In this document: positions 1 to 12,100 of the stretch, one piece after another
Numbering within the stretch: position 1 is the stretch's first letter
Layout of the letters: each line of letters begins with the position of its first letter
Origin: Strigamia acuminata
Lineage: Eukaryota; Arthropoda; Chilopoda; Geophilomorpha; Linotaeniidae
Assembly (NCBI GenBank): GCA_949358305.1
Contig: OX442315.1
Span: 18,380,427-18,440,426, forward strand
Length of the DNA: 60,000 nt
Direction: 5' to 3'
Translations under genes and position numbers: made by a program
The notes under the pieces: model-generated
What the model was told of the DNA's origin: nothing
Databases searched by the model: none
The model's input: only the letters and a program-made list of their open reading frames with translations

Positions 1-189
1 CCTCGTCTTTGATATTAAGTGATTAAACTGATGGATTATATTATTGTCACTTGAAAGAACCCAGATCTCCATTATCCGGTTGTACAAATTAGGTTTTACT
101 CGCAATATTGGTTTATTTACTCTTTGCTCTGCACGTCGTATACAGAGTGCTACGAGCTCGTCACATAAATTCGGTCCTTTTTTCGCCAT
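1..189 (-). CDS. Possible first coding exon, partial, unrecognised protein
   Basis: On the minus strand an ATG at 189-187 opens a frame of 63 codons that stays open to the window edge. It begins MAKKGPNLCDELVALCIRRA and has ordinary, non-repetitive composition rich in Leu, Asn and charged residues. I do not recognise a family. Weak donor-like GTAAAT and GTAAAA sites lie inside, so the coding part may end before the edge. If real, this gene points away from talin, with about 3.8 kb between the two starts. A chance open frame of this length is possible in this AT-rich DNA. Confidence 0.35.
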   Translation of the reverse strand, partial: MAKKGPNLCDELVALCIRRAEQRVNKPILRVKPNLYNRIMEIWVLSSDNNIIHQFNHLISKTR

Positions 190-1519
190 GGAAACGAGTC
201 CGAGTGATAATATTTTTTGAGATAAACATAAAATCGATATAAAACATTAATTAATTAAGTTTAAATTTTTTTGTTGGTGGGATTAGTTTATAACGGCGAG
301 GTCGTACGTGTTTCCAATTGCTTATTTAGGGCAGGCAAAACAGGCGTTGGAGGCCTTGAACACGGGTCTCTAGTGGTTCTGCTTAAACGGACATAGAAAT
401 GCGATTTAGAATTTCATAAGTTTGGGTTTGGATGATGAGAAAACGTGGAAACGATCTTGGCGTTTTGTTAAATGGAATAAAAAGGCTTTAATTTGCAATA
501 CTCGTGCAAATTAAATCTTCAGAGGTTTATTTTGTCTGAGATTCCCCTTTTTGTTCAATTTTTTTTGTTTTGTGGAGTAATTAAATTCGCCTTAATTGTT
601 TTTTCATGCAATCTTTTGTACGATACGACATAAATTTCTAAGACTAAAGTGATGGTCAGATTGAAGTTGAGTTGTACTTAGATTATAGATGGTCTTTATC
701 ACACACTATGCTAGCCCACTTGTGGCTAATGGTTCCATTTCTACAGACAGCAAATCGTGTTGACAAAGTAATAGAGGCTATCTCACTTTGGCCCTATTGA
801 TTTAATAGGTTGAATGGCTGCTAGACGAGTTCGGAAATCAATGTAGGAAGAAAAAGAATTGAATTTTGCATGTTAGATTTATTCTCGTAAGCAGTGCGTT
901 AAATGATTTAAGTTGTTTCCTTCTGCTTCAACGGGATGTGTGGCGACAGAATGACTCCGTCTGGGTTGTGCTTGTAATGTCTTTTTCCATTAAATTCACT
1001 ATCACTCTGAGGACAACAGTCACATGCCACTGTGATCTGTGGGCACACACTTGTATAGTAAAAGACATGTACTGTGGGGTGGGAGAGGGGATTTTTCTAA
1101 CAAAGATTCTCGCGTTAATAAAAACACTTTGGGGGCTTAGAGCACTGAAATAATTTATATATAGTTGGGAAATTATTTTTATTTTTATTTTATTTTTTTT
1201 AATTTTTTGGCCTTGCAATTGAGTTAAAATGGGAAAGTGATTCATTGGTTTTTTGTTACTTCGACTGTGGCGGTTCATTAAACCAATTCAACGGTATTAT
1301 CATGATAGTGTTGCGAGAGTTAAACCTATTTGTGTAACCCACTTTGCCGTGCATGTTAAACTCGTTTCCATATAAGGTTGAATGTTAAGTGGACTCGGTG
1401 TAGGTATGAATGTGGAATAGTTTTTGATTTTGAGGTCATTAGTGTAGAAGAATGTGATGATACGGGTTTGAGGGTTTTGTTTTGTTTTGGTATTGTTTGA
1501 AGTGAATTTTTGACGTTTA

Positions 1520-1578
1520 AAATTAAGCCTAATTTCAGGTTACGGCGCTTAAATTAAACCTAATTCCAGGTTACGGCG
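1520..1578. repeat. Short direct duplication, 28-bp unit
   Basis: Two 28-bp units (1520-1547 and 1551-1578) differ at two positions and are separated by 3 bp. Each ends in CAGGTTACGGCG. This looks like a local tandem duplication. Confidence 0.75.
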
Positions 1579-2139
1579 GATTTTCTAATATAATTTTGCG
1601 AAGGATGTGTTGTTTGTGGGGCTTTGTTTTTCATTTTTTTTTCTTCAAAATTTGTACCGAAAATAAAAACACTCACCCAAGATGCAACAGGGTGGCACCA
1701 TTTGTACGAGTGATCTAAATTTAAAGTTGAAATAAATTATATATATTTTTTTTAAAAAAAATGCGGAGTTGCATCTACTTGTCGCTTGGGTTTATGATTA
1801 AGTTGACAAGAAAATTAAACACCAATGGGAAATGAATATTTTGATGGGAATAAAAAAAATATCAATTTTTATCACTGAAAAATGTGTAATTTGAGATGAC
1901 TTTGAATTTCAGTAGGGGTGGGAAAAAAATGAAATAATTAAAATGGAATTGATTTTATATTTAATAATTTTTGTTTGAAAAATAAAGAAAGAAAGAAAGA
2001 AAAATATTGCAAATGTTTTGCGAGAAATTAAAGTGAATTGGTTTGAGCCACTCTCCTTTATTATTTAACTTAATTGCTTTGCTGGGTGATAATCGCAGAC
2101 CCCCATTGAGTCGCCGCCTGCCGGAGTGGCTCCAGCCTG

Positions 2140-2175
2140 ATGTGGATGCTGCCAGTCTGTCCGCAGCATCCACAT
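2140..2175. other. Perfect 13-bp stem hairpin
   Basis: TGTGGATGCTGC at 2141-2152 is followed after 10 nt by its exact reverse complement at 2163-2174; the flanking A/T pair extends the stem to 13 bp. It lies in a locally GC-rich stretch (about 2090-2200) inside AT-rich DNA. Pairing does not continue convincingly outside the stem, so a microRNA precursor is unlikely. A transposon remnant or extruding palindrome is as plausible. Confidence 0.6.
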
Positions 2176-3399
2176 GCTCACCATCAAAAACTGTCATCAT
2201 CCTGCATTGAAAGCAATGTCTATCGAGGTCTTTAATGTGACACTTTTTTGTTGATGCCAACAACTATTAACCAATTTTTTTTTATATTTATTTTGGTGTA
2301 ACATGAGAACTGCAAATTAATTTGATTTCGCAATGTAAAATTTGAGTAGGCGAGAAATAATTAATTTATTACTACACTGAAGTAGAGTGAACTAGTAGAA
2401 ATGTGTTATACAAGGCTTCACTCAAACGCCAAAAAGTGTTTAGTAATTTAAATTATTGATTTTGATGGAGAGAGGAAGTGAAATATGATTCGGGTGGCGG
2501 CAGGCGAGCCAACATTCGGTCAAAGTGGTATTTTTGTTAACTAATTTGATAATAAAAATGCATTTATTTTGGTTTTGTGTGATGGAAATGATAAAATTGA
2601 ATTTTTCTAATGAAAATCATTGATCGGAATTGTTGGTTGAGCACATAAATGCAGAGGACTTGACTTGGTCACTGCATAAAGAGAAACTTGAGCCGCACAT
2701 CCTGCGCTGTGAACATGTTATGTGCAGAGGATCACCGCTTCGGACTTGGATTTGCAGTTGATATGAAAAAGATTTGATTCAAGCTTTTTTTGAAGTGACA
2801 GTTTGATTTTTCTTCTACTGTTCATCTTGAAAAAAAATTTTGTTCGATTTTATTTTAAAATTTTTTTATTATTAAAATAGAAATGTTTCTGCAGTTTCAT
2901 GAATAACTATTATAAAATGAAATTTCCAAATTTTTTTTTTATTTTTATTTTTGTAAATTTTTTGATATTAATTTTTTTAAATAGGAGCACTTTTCATATC
3001 AGCTTCTGTTGCTCACTAAGTTGTTATGACCAGCAAAAGACATAAACCAGTTCATAAAAATTGCGGTGGGGAAAATTTCTGTAGCACATAATTAAATGCG
3101 GGGCAATGTGACCACTTGCATTGCCTCCTAAATATTCTCTATGCACAAATCGGCTCGTAAACTAAGAAAAAATTCTGCTGCAAATATAGTGGCTTACTCG
3201 TAGTAACCCAAATTGCAATATTTGATTTTTCCAATGACTCATCTAAAACTTCCATCTCCCAATACAAACCGCACGCAAAAAAATATAAGCAGAGATTTAA
3301 ATCAACGTAATTCATTTATTCAGATGTAAGCAATAAATATAAAACCAAAAAATAAAAAAATAAAAAATAAAAAAATAATAAAAAGTTTTTTGCGATAAG

Positions 3400-4006
3400 A
3401 AAGTTTAAGAAAGAAGTGGTTGCAAGTTTTAAACGCCGAAACGTGCCTCGATCCAGAAGAAGCTGTGTCTGAAGCTATAAGAATAGCCGACATCTTTGTT
3501 CTTGATCGCACATGGGGTCAAAATGGGGTGGATCTAGGGTGATCCAAGCTCCGCCCCTTTGCAAGGATGACTCAAAACACCCTCGGTTCGCTAGATCTGT
3601 CTGATACCCTTCTTTTCTTGGAGTGCAATATTTCAACGTTGTACAAGTCGTGTTTGCGTACATTATGTGGACCAATCAGCCTGCAGAAGAGAAAGCGCAA
3701 TGCAATGCTCTCTTGTGATATGCTGCGTCCTCTTGCTGTCATCGCCTCCGAACCAGACATCCTACATCCTCTGCTCCGATCATACGAGCCAAAGAGATGC
3801 ATTTGCCTCCGCAAGATGCCCGGATAAGCGCTCTGGCGACTTGTGCGGTGCAAACTTGGATTGATAGTGGAGTTGGCTGCACGGCCTCACACACTAGACC
3901 GGTAATGAGTGGCACTTCTTCCGCTTGCAGAGGTAGGACTCTGAACAAGCTCGTAGTAGGGTTAGAGTACAGTTTTACAATGGTTTTGTGGATAATTTGT
4001 GGACAT
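3400..4006 (+). other. GC-richer block with probable 5' UTR exon of talin
   Basis: This block is clearly richer in G+C than its surroundings. A consensus donor (GTAAGTATT) starts at 4007 and a pyrimidine-rich acceptor ends at 4125, giving a 119-nt intron directly before the exon with the talin ATG. I infer that a non-coding 5' exon of talin ends at 4006; its start and the promoter are not visible. Open frames cross the block on both strands, but none resembles a known protein or ends in usable splice sites. A decayed insertion could account for the 3430-3950 part. Confidence 0.4.
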
Positions 4007-4144
4007 GTAAGTATTTTGTTGGAGATTTTCCGGCGTTTTGTCTTTGTTTTTGTTCGCTTTGTTTTGGAATTTGATTGTTTTTAATGTGTAATGTGGTTTT
4101 ATTTTATTTTTTTTTGTTTTTATAGATTCAAGTAGACTATCAAA

Positions 4145-5365
4145 ATGGCACTTTCATTAAAAGTGAGCATCGTGGAGAAGAATTTGGTGAAAACTATGCA
4201 GTTCGATCCATCAACTCCAGTATATGACGCTTGTAAAATCATTCGGGAGAAGATACTCGAAGCGAATGTGGAACAACGTAAGTTTTAATTTATTTTACTT
4301 TTTTTTCTTGTTGTAAGGTTTTAATTGAAAAAAGGCACAGCTATAAAGAAGGAATTTCGAGATGATTTTTCTTGAGAATGTAATTTTTTTTTTCTTTTTT
4401 GTGGATGTTTCAGCTAAAGATTATGGCTTGTTTTTGGCCGATGAAGATGCGAAAAAAGGCGTTTGGCTCGAACCAGGGCGTAATTTGGAATATTACCTTC
4501 TGCGGTCAGGGGTAGGAATTAATTAACACTTGATTAAAAGTTATATTTTTTTAAAAATAAATTTGCCGGTTTAATGGTAGGACTTATTGGAATATAAACG
4601 CAAAATGCGCACGCTCCGAGTTCGGATGTTGGATGGGACGGTGAAGACGATGATGGTAGACGATAGTCAACCGGTTTCGAATTTGATGGTTGTGATTTGC
4701 ACAAAAATTGGTTCGTTTTTAATTATTTTCAGAAATATATTTCTTTTTAATTTTTGAATAAAATTAAAGGTATAACCAATCACGATGAATACTCATTGGT
4801 TCGCGACTTGCCCGAAGATGAGAAAGAACATTCTACAGGCACATTGACGTTACGAAGAAAAGACAAGGACAAGGACAAGGATCAGAAAATGGAACAACTT
4901 AAGAAAAAACTTCGCACCGATGATGAAAGTAAGTTAAAATTTATTTTTAGATTTTTTTTTAGATTTTTAAAATGATAATAAAAAATATTTTTTTTGTGGA
5001 ATCAATTTACAGTGAATTGGGTTGACCATTCAAAAACATTGCGTGAACAGGGAATTGAGGAAAGCGAAACACTCCTGTTAAGACGAAAATTTTTCTTCTC
5101 CGATCAAAATATCGATTCGCGCGATCCTGTACAGTTAAATTTATTATACGTTCAGGTATTTGAATGCCAACTATGCAGTTTTTAATTAATAATTTATTGC
5201 AATATTTTTTTAATGATTATTTTTTGTCCAGGCCAGAGACGCCATTTTGGATGGAACACACCCAGTCACCTTTGACAATGCGTGCGAGTTTGCAGGTATT
5301 CAGTGCCATATTCAATTCGGTGATCACATCGAAACGAAACACAAACAGGGATTTTTAGAGTGAGT

Positions 5366-5400
<35 letters not shown>

Positions 5401-6130
5401 TTTTTGGTAAAAATAAATTGACACTTGTTTTGATTGGCAGCCTCAAAGAGTTTCTTCCTAAAGAATATTGCAAAGTGAAAGGTATTGAGAAGAGAGTGTT
5501 TGCCGAACATAAAAAATGTGTGGGCTTGTCTGAACTCGATGCAAAAGTGAAGTATACTGCACTTGCAAGGTCTCTGAAAACGTATGGTGTGACTTTCTTC
5601 TTGGTTAAGGTAAGAAAGTCGATTTTGAGGTGCAATATTTATGATTGAAGATTGTTTTGCGATAAACAGGAAAAGATGAAAGGCAAAAACAAATTAGCTC
5701 CACGCCTACTGGGTGTAACTAAAGATAGTGTGTTACGATTGGACGAAAAAACCAAGGAAATATTGAAGACATGGCCGTTGACTACAGTCCGACGTTGGGC
5801 TGCTTCTCCGAACACTTTTACATTGGTAATGTCTAAAAGAATTTGTGTATTTTGTCATTTTTTAATTTTTTTTTTTTTTAAATAAAATGTAGGATTTTGG
5901 CGATTATTCAGATCAATATTATTCCGTGCAAACAACCGAAGGTGAACAAATTTCTCAACTGATTGCTGGTTATATCGACATTATTTTGAAAAAGGTAAAA
6001 TTGTAATTTTTTTTATTTTTTGGTTTTGTGATTTATTTTTGAAATTTTATTAGAAAAAAGCGAAAGATCATTTCGGGATTGAGGGCGATGAAGGTTCCAC
6101 CATGTTGGAAGATAGCGTGGCTCCAGCGAA
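4145..6130 (+). other. rhea: Talin exons 1-10: FERM head
   Basis: Coding exons: 4145-4277, 4414-4511, 4581-4710, 4770-4928, 5013-5155, 5232-5359, 5441-5609, 5670-5825, 5893-5994, 6054-6130. They encode F0 (ubiquitin-like, residues about 1-85), F1 with its charged loop (RRKDKDKDKDQKMEQLKKKL), F2 (about 205-305, including NLLYVQARDAILDGTHPV) and the PTB-like F3 (about 310-410). F3 carries RRWAASPNTFTLDFGDYSDQ, the segment that contacts the integrin NPxY region in characterised talins. All introns are GT-AG and short. Confidence 0.95.
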
Positions 6131-9100
6131 GTAAGTGAATGTTAATTTTGAGATTTTCATCTAATTTTCCAACGTTCAATGTTTGTTTTTCAAGAGCTAC
6201 AATTTTGCAACATCAGAGTAGCAATATTGGTCACGCAGAATCCGGCAATGTGGCGCTCCCCGTTATTCTTAGAGCTGCAAATGATGGTAAATTAATTTAA
6301 ATTTCAAAATAACAATTTTAATAAATATGTATGTATTCACAGCGAGGCCTTATTCAACTGGTTCTATGCAAGGAGCGATGTATGGGTCTTTGAAAGGACA
6401 AGCACACAGTGCTTACATCCCACCATTGGTAGGAAGTCAACCCCAAAAGCCAAGAGTGACAAGTGTAATGACCGAGCCTAAGAAAGCTCTCATCTCCACG
6501 ATTGATGCTGGACGTGAAGCAATTAGAGCGGCTGAAGACGATCTGGAAGTGCAGATTCAAGTTCCAGACTTGGGCAGTGATCCAGTAGGAACACAACAAA
6601 CAATCTTGAGTAGCTCAGATTATTTATTTATTTAATTTGTTTGTTCTAGGCATCGCTCAAGTGGAAAGAAAACACTTTGGATGTCAACCGACAGAACGTT
6701 CAATCGCAGTTGGCCGCTATGAATGCCGCAACTGCTCAAGTCGTGACACTGACATCGGCTCCTGATGAAGTGGACCACACTGCAGTTGGCGCTGCCATTA
6801 GTACCATCACCACAAACCTGCCGGAAATGACTCGTGGAGTTAAAACAATCGCTGGACTCATGGATGACGAATTAGAGAGACAGAGATTGCTCGATGCAAC
6901 ACGTAAACTGTGCGCGGCCTTTTCAGAATTGCTTAAAGCGGCCGAACCGGAAGGCAGAGAGGTGAGTTTTATTTCTAGTTGTTCGTTTTGCAGTTATTAA
7001 TTTTTATTATGTGATTGACAGCCACGACAGAATTTACTTAATGCGGCCAGCAGAGTCGGAGAAGCGAGCACGGCCGTGCTGGCGACGATTGGCGAAGAAG
7101 ACGAGATTGACAAAGAAGTGCAAGACATTTTGCTGGGCTTGGCTAAGGCTGTGGCTAACACCACCGCAGCTTTGGTGCTTAAAGCAAAAAATGTAGCGGC
7201 AACGTGCGAAGATCAGGGAACGCAGAACAAAGTGATCAGTTCTGCTACTCAGGTTGCGTTAGCTACGTCGCAATTGGTTGCGTGTGCTAAGGTAACTGCA
7301 CCGACTATCAGCAGCCCCGCGTGCCAACAGCAGTTGATAGAAGCTGCTAAAGAAGTGGCTAAAGCTGTTGAAGGCATCGTAGCCGTTTGCCAGGTTTGAA
7401 TTTTGAGAGAATTGAGAAAATTGGAAATGGGTTTTTAATTTTTAAAATTTATTTTCAGGTTTCTTGCAAAGACGATTATTTGATACGTGAATTAAATGCT
7501 GCTGCTGCTCACGTGACTGCGGCCCTTAATGATTTGCTTGCTCACATACGAATGGGACCTAGAGAATATGCTCGAGAGACAGTTAATGATGGTGCGGTGG
7601 ACACGATTCTCGTTGCAACCGATAAATTGTTTAGTAGCACTGGGGATGCGACGGAAATGGTTCGACAAGCAAGAATACTTGCTCAAGTAAGTTTTTTTTT
7701 TTTTTAAATGGGGATCAGAATTTTATGTTTTATTTATTTTTAGGCTACGGCGCAATTGATTTCTGCGATTAAAGGAGAAGCGGAAGTTCAGCCTGACACG
7801 GATATACAAAAACGTTTGTTATCTGCGGCGAAATTATTGGCCGATGCTACTGCTAGAATGGTCGAGGCAGCAAAAGTAAGTGATTTAGTTTAATTTAATT
7901 TGTTGTGTCAAATTTTTATTTATTTTTAATTTTTTTTTAGATGTGTGCGAGTCATCCACACGATTCTGACCAGCAGATTGCACTGCGAAAAGCTGCTGAA
8001 GATTTACGAAACGTTGCGAACGTGGCAGCGAGTAATGCATTGAAGAAAAAAGTTATAAAAAAATTGGAGGTATTATTGATTTAACATAAAATAATCAATT
8101 TAAAAAAATCAAATAGAAATGATAATTATTTTTTTTTAAATTAATATTTAATTAGACCGCTGCTAAACAAGCAGCTGCTACTGCCACGCAAACTATTTCA
8201 GCTGTGCAAGGGGCTGCACCGCACAACACCAATTATGTCACTCACGAAGAATTGGTGTTTGCTTGCAAGGTATTTGATTCGGTGAAAAAAATAAATTGGC
8301 GGAACTGATTTTTTTTTTTTTTTAAATAATTTTTTTATAGGAAGTTGCAGAGGTGATTCCACGCGTTGTTCAAGGTGTTAAAGGCACCATGTCCACTCCC
8401 GACGATCCCACTGCTCAGCTGAATCTAATAAATGCCAGTGAAGACTTGATTCAGGTATACGTTTGTTAAATATAATTTTAACAAGGAGATTAATTGTCTA
8501 ATAACATAACTCTCGTTAGCCTTGCACTAAAATGATTGGTGCTAGCAAAGCTGCAGTTCCCACTATTGCTGATCAAGCGTCGTCGTTACAATTGAATAAC
8601 TGTTCTAAACAATTGGCCACGGCTTTAGCTGAGCTGCGGTCTGCGCTGGGAAAAGTAAGAGAATCGAATTAATTTGCAACGGTGAATTAATAAACAATAA
8701 ACAAATAAAAATCTAATAGGCACAAGAAGCTTGCGGGACACTGGAAATTGACAATGCTCTTGACATAATCCGAGCATTGGATAACGAACTCGATGGCTTC
8801 AGAAAAGCGTGCGAAGACTACCAAATTAGACCTCTTCCCGGGGAGACGGTATAAAATTATTAATAATGATATAAAATTATTTTAACGAGTAATTTTTTTA
8901 ATTTTTTAAAATTTTTATGTTATTTTTTAGAGTGAAACAACAGCTCTTCAGCTGGGAACAACATCGAAACAAGTCGGCAGCGCAATGGCTCAACTACTGA
9001 CTGCTGCATTCCAAGTAGAGTTTATTAATTAATTAATTGCACGTTAAACGAATTTTATCATTTTTGTAAATTCTACATAGGGAAATGAGAATTACACTGG

Positions 9101-12100
9101 TTTTGCTGCTCGCGACACGGCAAACTCTCTTCGCAATCTCACAAACGCGGTGCGAGGAGTAGCTGCGACATCCACCGAACGAGAAACTCAGTTTAAAATC
9201 ATCGAAAGCGTCCACGAAGTCCTCACGAAATCCTCAACACTCGTCACGGAGGCTCGAAACACCGTGAATAACCCCGGTTCCCCAGGAAATCAACAGCGGT
9301 TGAGCCGTGTGGCTAAAGATGTGTCGCAGGCGTTGAGCAATTGCGTCAACTGCTTACCTGGCCAGCGAGATGTTGACGAGGCAATTAAATCCATTACTGA
9401 TGTAAGCCACGTGCTCAGCTCTGGACAGGTACAGTTGCATTTTTTACACGTTTCTGAAAGGAAAACTATTATTGGGCAATATTTTTGGGAATTTCTGCTG
9501 CTTTTTCTTGTATTGTATAGTTTGAGTTGCTCTTTTGATTATGTATCTGCCGGTAGATTGACGAGAAGTTGATTTCTATTTTTCTCTATTTTTCATTTCA
9601 TTTTATTTTTCTATATTTACTTTTATTTCGCTTTTCTTCTGTATCTCTTTTTGTTGCTGTTGTTTTGATTGGGTAATAAATTCACGCATATATTTTGTGT
9701 GCCTTTATTCCTTCATTCATTAATTTACGAGCTGAGATTTGTTTTTCTTTGTAGTTTCCTTATTCGGATAAACCGTACAGTGAACTCCAAAGTAATTTGA
9801 ACACGGCCGCCGCCAATTTAAGCAACGCGGCCACCAATGTCGTGGTGTCTTCGAACGGCACGCCCGTTCAGATTTCTAGTTCGGCAAAAAGATTTGGCTC
9901 CGCTTTCGGCGATCTCATGGAATGCGGGATGGAAATGGCCGGTCAAACCAAGGACACGGAAGTGCGAGCTCAAATGGTCGTCAGCCTCAAAAACGTCTCA
10001 ACTGTTTCCAGCAAGTTGTTGGTGACCGTCAAATCGGTCGCGGCAGATCCCGGAGCGCCGAATGCTAAAAATCAACTTTCAGACGCGGCCAGGTGAGTTT
10101 CTCTGATCGATGTTTGGTTTGTGTTGTAGTTTTTTAGATTTTTTTTTTTTGCCTTTATTTAATGTCAAATTAAATATTAATGTTAAAATAATGTTAGAGC
10201 TGTTACTGAAAGCATTAACCATCTCGTAAATGTGTGCACTTCGGCTGCCCCAGGTCAGAAAGAATGCGATAATGCCATCAGGAATATACAGGTAAAATGT
10301 TGCTTAACGTCGTTAAGAGAATCTAACAAGTGTTTTGCAATTAGATGATGAGACCGCTGCTGGATAATCCAATGGAACCAGTGAATGATGCGAGTTATTT
10401 TGAATGTTTAGACACCGTGATGGAAAAATCTAAGGTATTATTAATTGTTTTTATGTTTTTGGTGTGTTTTTTAAACATTTTTTTGTCTGTTTGGTAGAAT
10501 TTGGGCGATGGTATGACGGGAATTGCTAATCATGCAAAGAAGAGCGAGCACGAGCAGTTTGGTGATGCTGTTAAGGGAGTTTCCGATTCAATTTGCGGTT
10601 TGATCGAAGCAGCTGCACAAGTACGTTTTAGAAATTAATTGGAAAGCGATGGAGATTTGATGATGATTTTTGTTAGGCTGCGTATCTTGTCGGAGCTTCC
10701 GATCCATCTAGTGTCGCTGGTCGCCAAGGCTTGGTCGATCAAAGTCAGTTTGCACGAGCTAATCAGGCCATTCAGATGGCTTGTCAGAACTTATCAAATC
10801 CGACGAGTAATCAACACCAGGTACAGAATGATTAACTTTGTTTGATTAAATAGAAAAATTAATTTATTTTTTATTATTTTTTTTTATAAAGGTTTTGTCT
10901 GCTGCCACTGTTATTGCAAAACATACTTCTGCTCTTTGCAATTCATGCCGCATTGCATCATCAAAAACAAATAATCCAGTTGCCAAGAGACATTTTGTGC
11001 AGTCGGCTAAGGATGTCGCAAATGCCACTGCAAATCTTGTGAAAGAAATTAAAGTAATTATTTGCAAAAAATATATATGTGTATATATTTTTTAATTATT
11101 ATTATTCAATTAATTTGAATTTAGGCTTTGGATCAAGATTATAGCGAACGTAATCGATTGAATTGTGCAGGCGCTACCATCCCGTTGACAGAAGCCGTAG
11201 AAAACCTGTGCACATTTGCTAGCTCTCCGGAATTTACGAGCATGCCAGCTAAAATTAGTTCCAAGGTATTAACATAATTAGGAAATTGTTCTTTTAATTG
11301 TTTAATGAGGAATTTTTTCCAGGCGAAAGCTGCACAAGAGCCAATCACATCAGCTGGACGATCAATAATTGATGGATCTTGTAATATGATTCTTGCTGCT
11401 AAATCACTCGCGGTCAATCCTAAAGATCCTCCCACGTGGCAATCTCTGGCTACTCACAGCAAAAATGTTTCGGATTCAATTAAAAAACTTGTCTCATCGA
11501 TCAGGTAACTTTATTTTTTTAAATATATAATTATAAACTGCAATTTTGTTTTGATTATTTCAGAGATAAAGCTCCCGGTCAAAAGGAATGCGACGAGGCG
11601 ATCGAGAAGCTGAGCACCAACATCAAGGAATTAGATCAGGCGTCTCTTGCCGCCATCAGTCAGAACCTTGCACCGCGATACGATAATTCGACACAAGGAT
11701 TTAACGAAATTATGGAAAATAGTGCGGCCGAAATTTTTGATAACATCGATTCAGTGCGAATTGCTGCGAAAGGAGAAGCTGAAAAACTCGGCCATGCGGT
11801 ACAAGAAAATGGTTTTAAAATTCGGAATTTATATTTTGTATTGATTATTTTTGTTGTCAGGTCACTTATTTGGTGAATTATTTCAATCCCTTGGTGAGCA
11901 ACGCGATTGGCAGTGCAACGAAAACGACAAACTCCAAATTGCAAATGTCTCTTTTGGATCAGACAAAGACTGTCACCGAGTGTGCACTCCAGTTGATTTA
12001 TGCCGCCAAAGAAGGTGGCGGCAACCCTAAAGTAATTTTTTGGTTTTGATTAATAATTTTGAATGATTTTTGAATCGAAAATGCTGATTTGTTTTTAAAG

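Larger units (their letters stand above)
190..3399. other. Intergenic DNA upstream of talin, no convincing gene
   Basis: AT-rich sequence with many short T and A runs. The open frames here are short, low in complexity and lack consistent splice sites or family similarity. Within it I see a near-perfect 28-bp direct repeat (1520-1578) and a strong hairpin (2140-2175), both listed separately. It probably holds talin promoter or distal regulatory sequence, but I see no diagnostic element. Confidence 0.6.

Noticed and set aside
3567-3948. Several overlapping frames on both strands upstream of talin
   Set aside because: They overlap in four frames in a GC-richer stretch with no family similarity; stop-codon scarcity from composition explains them.
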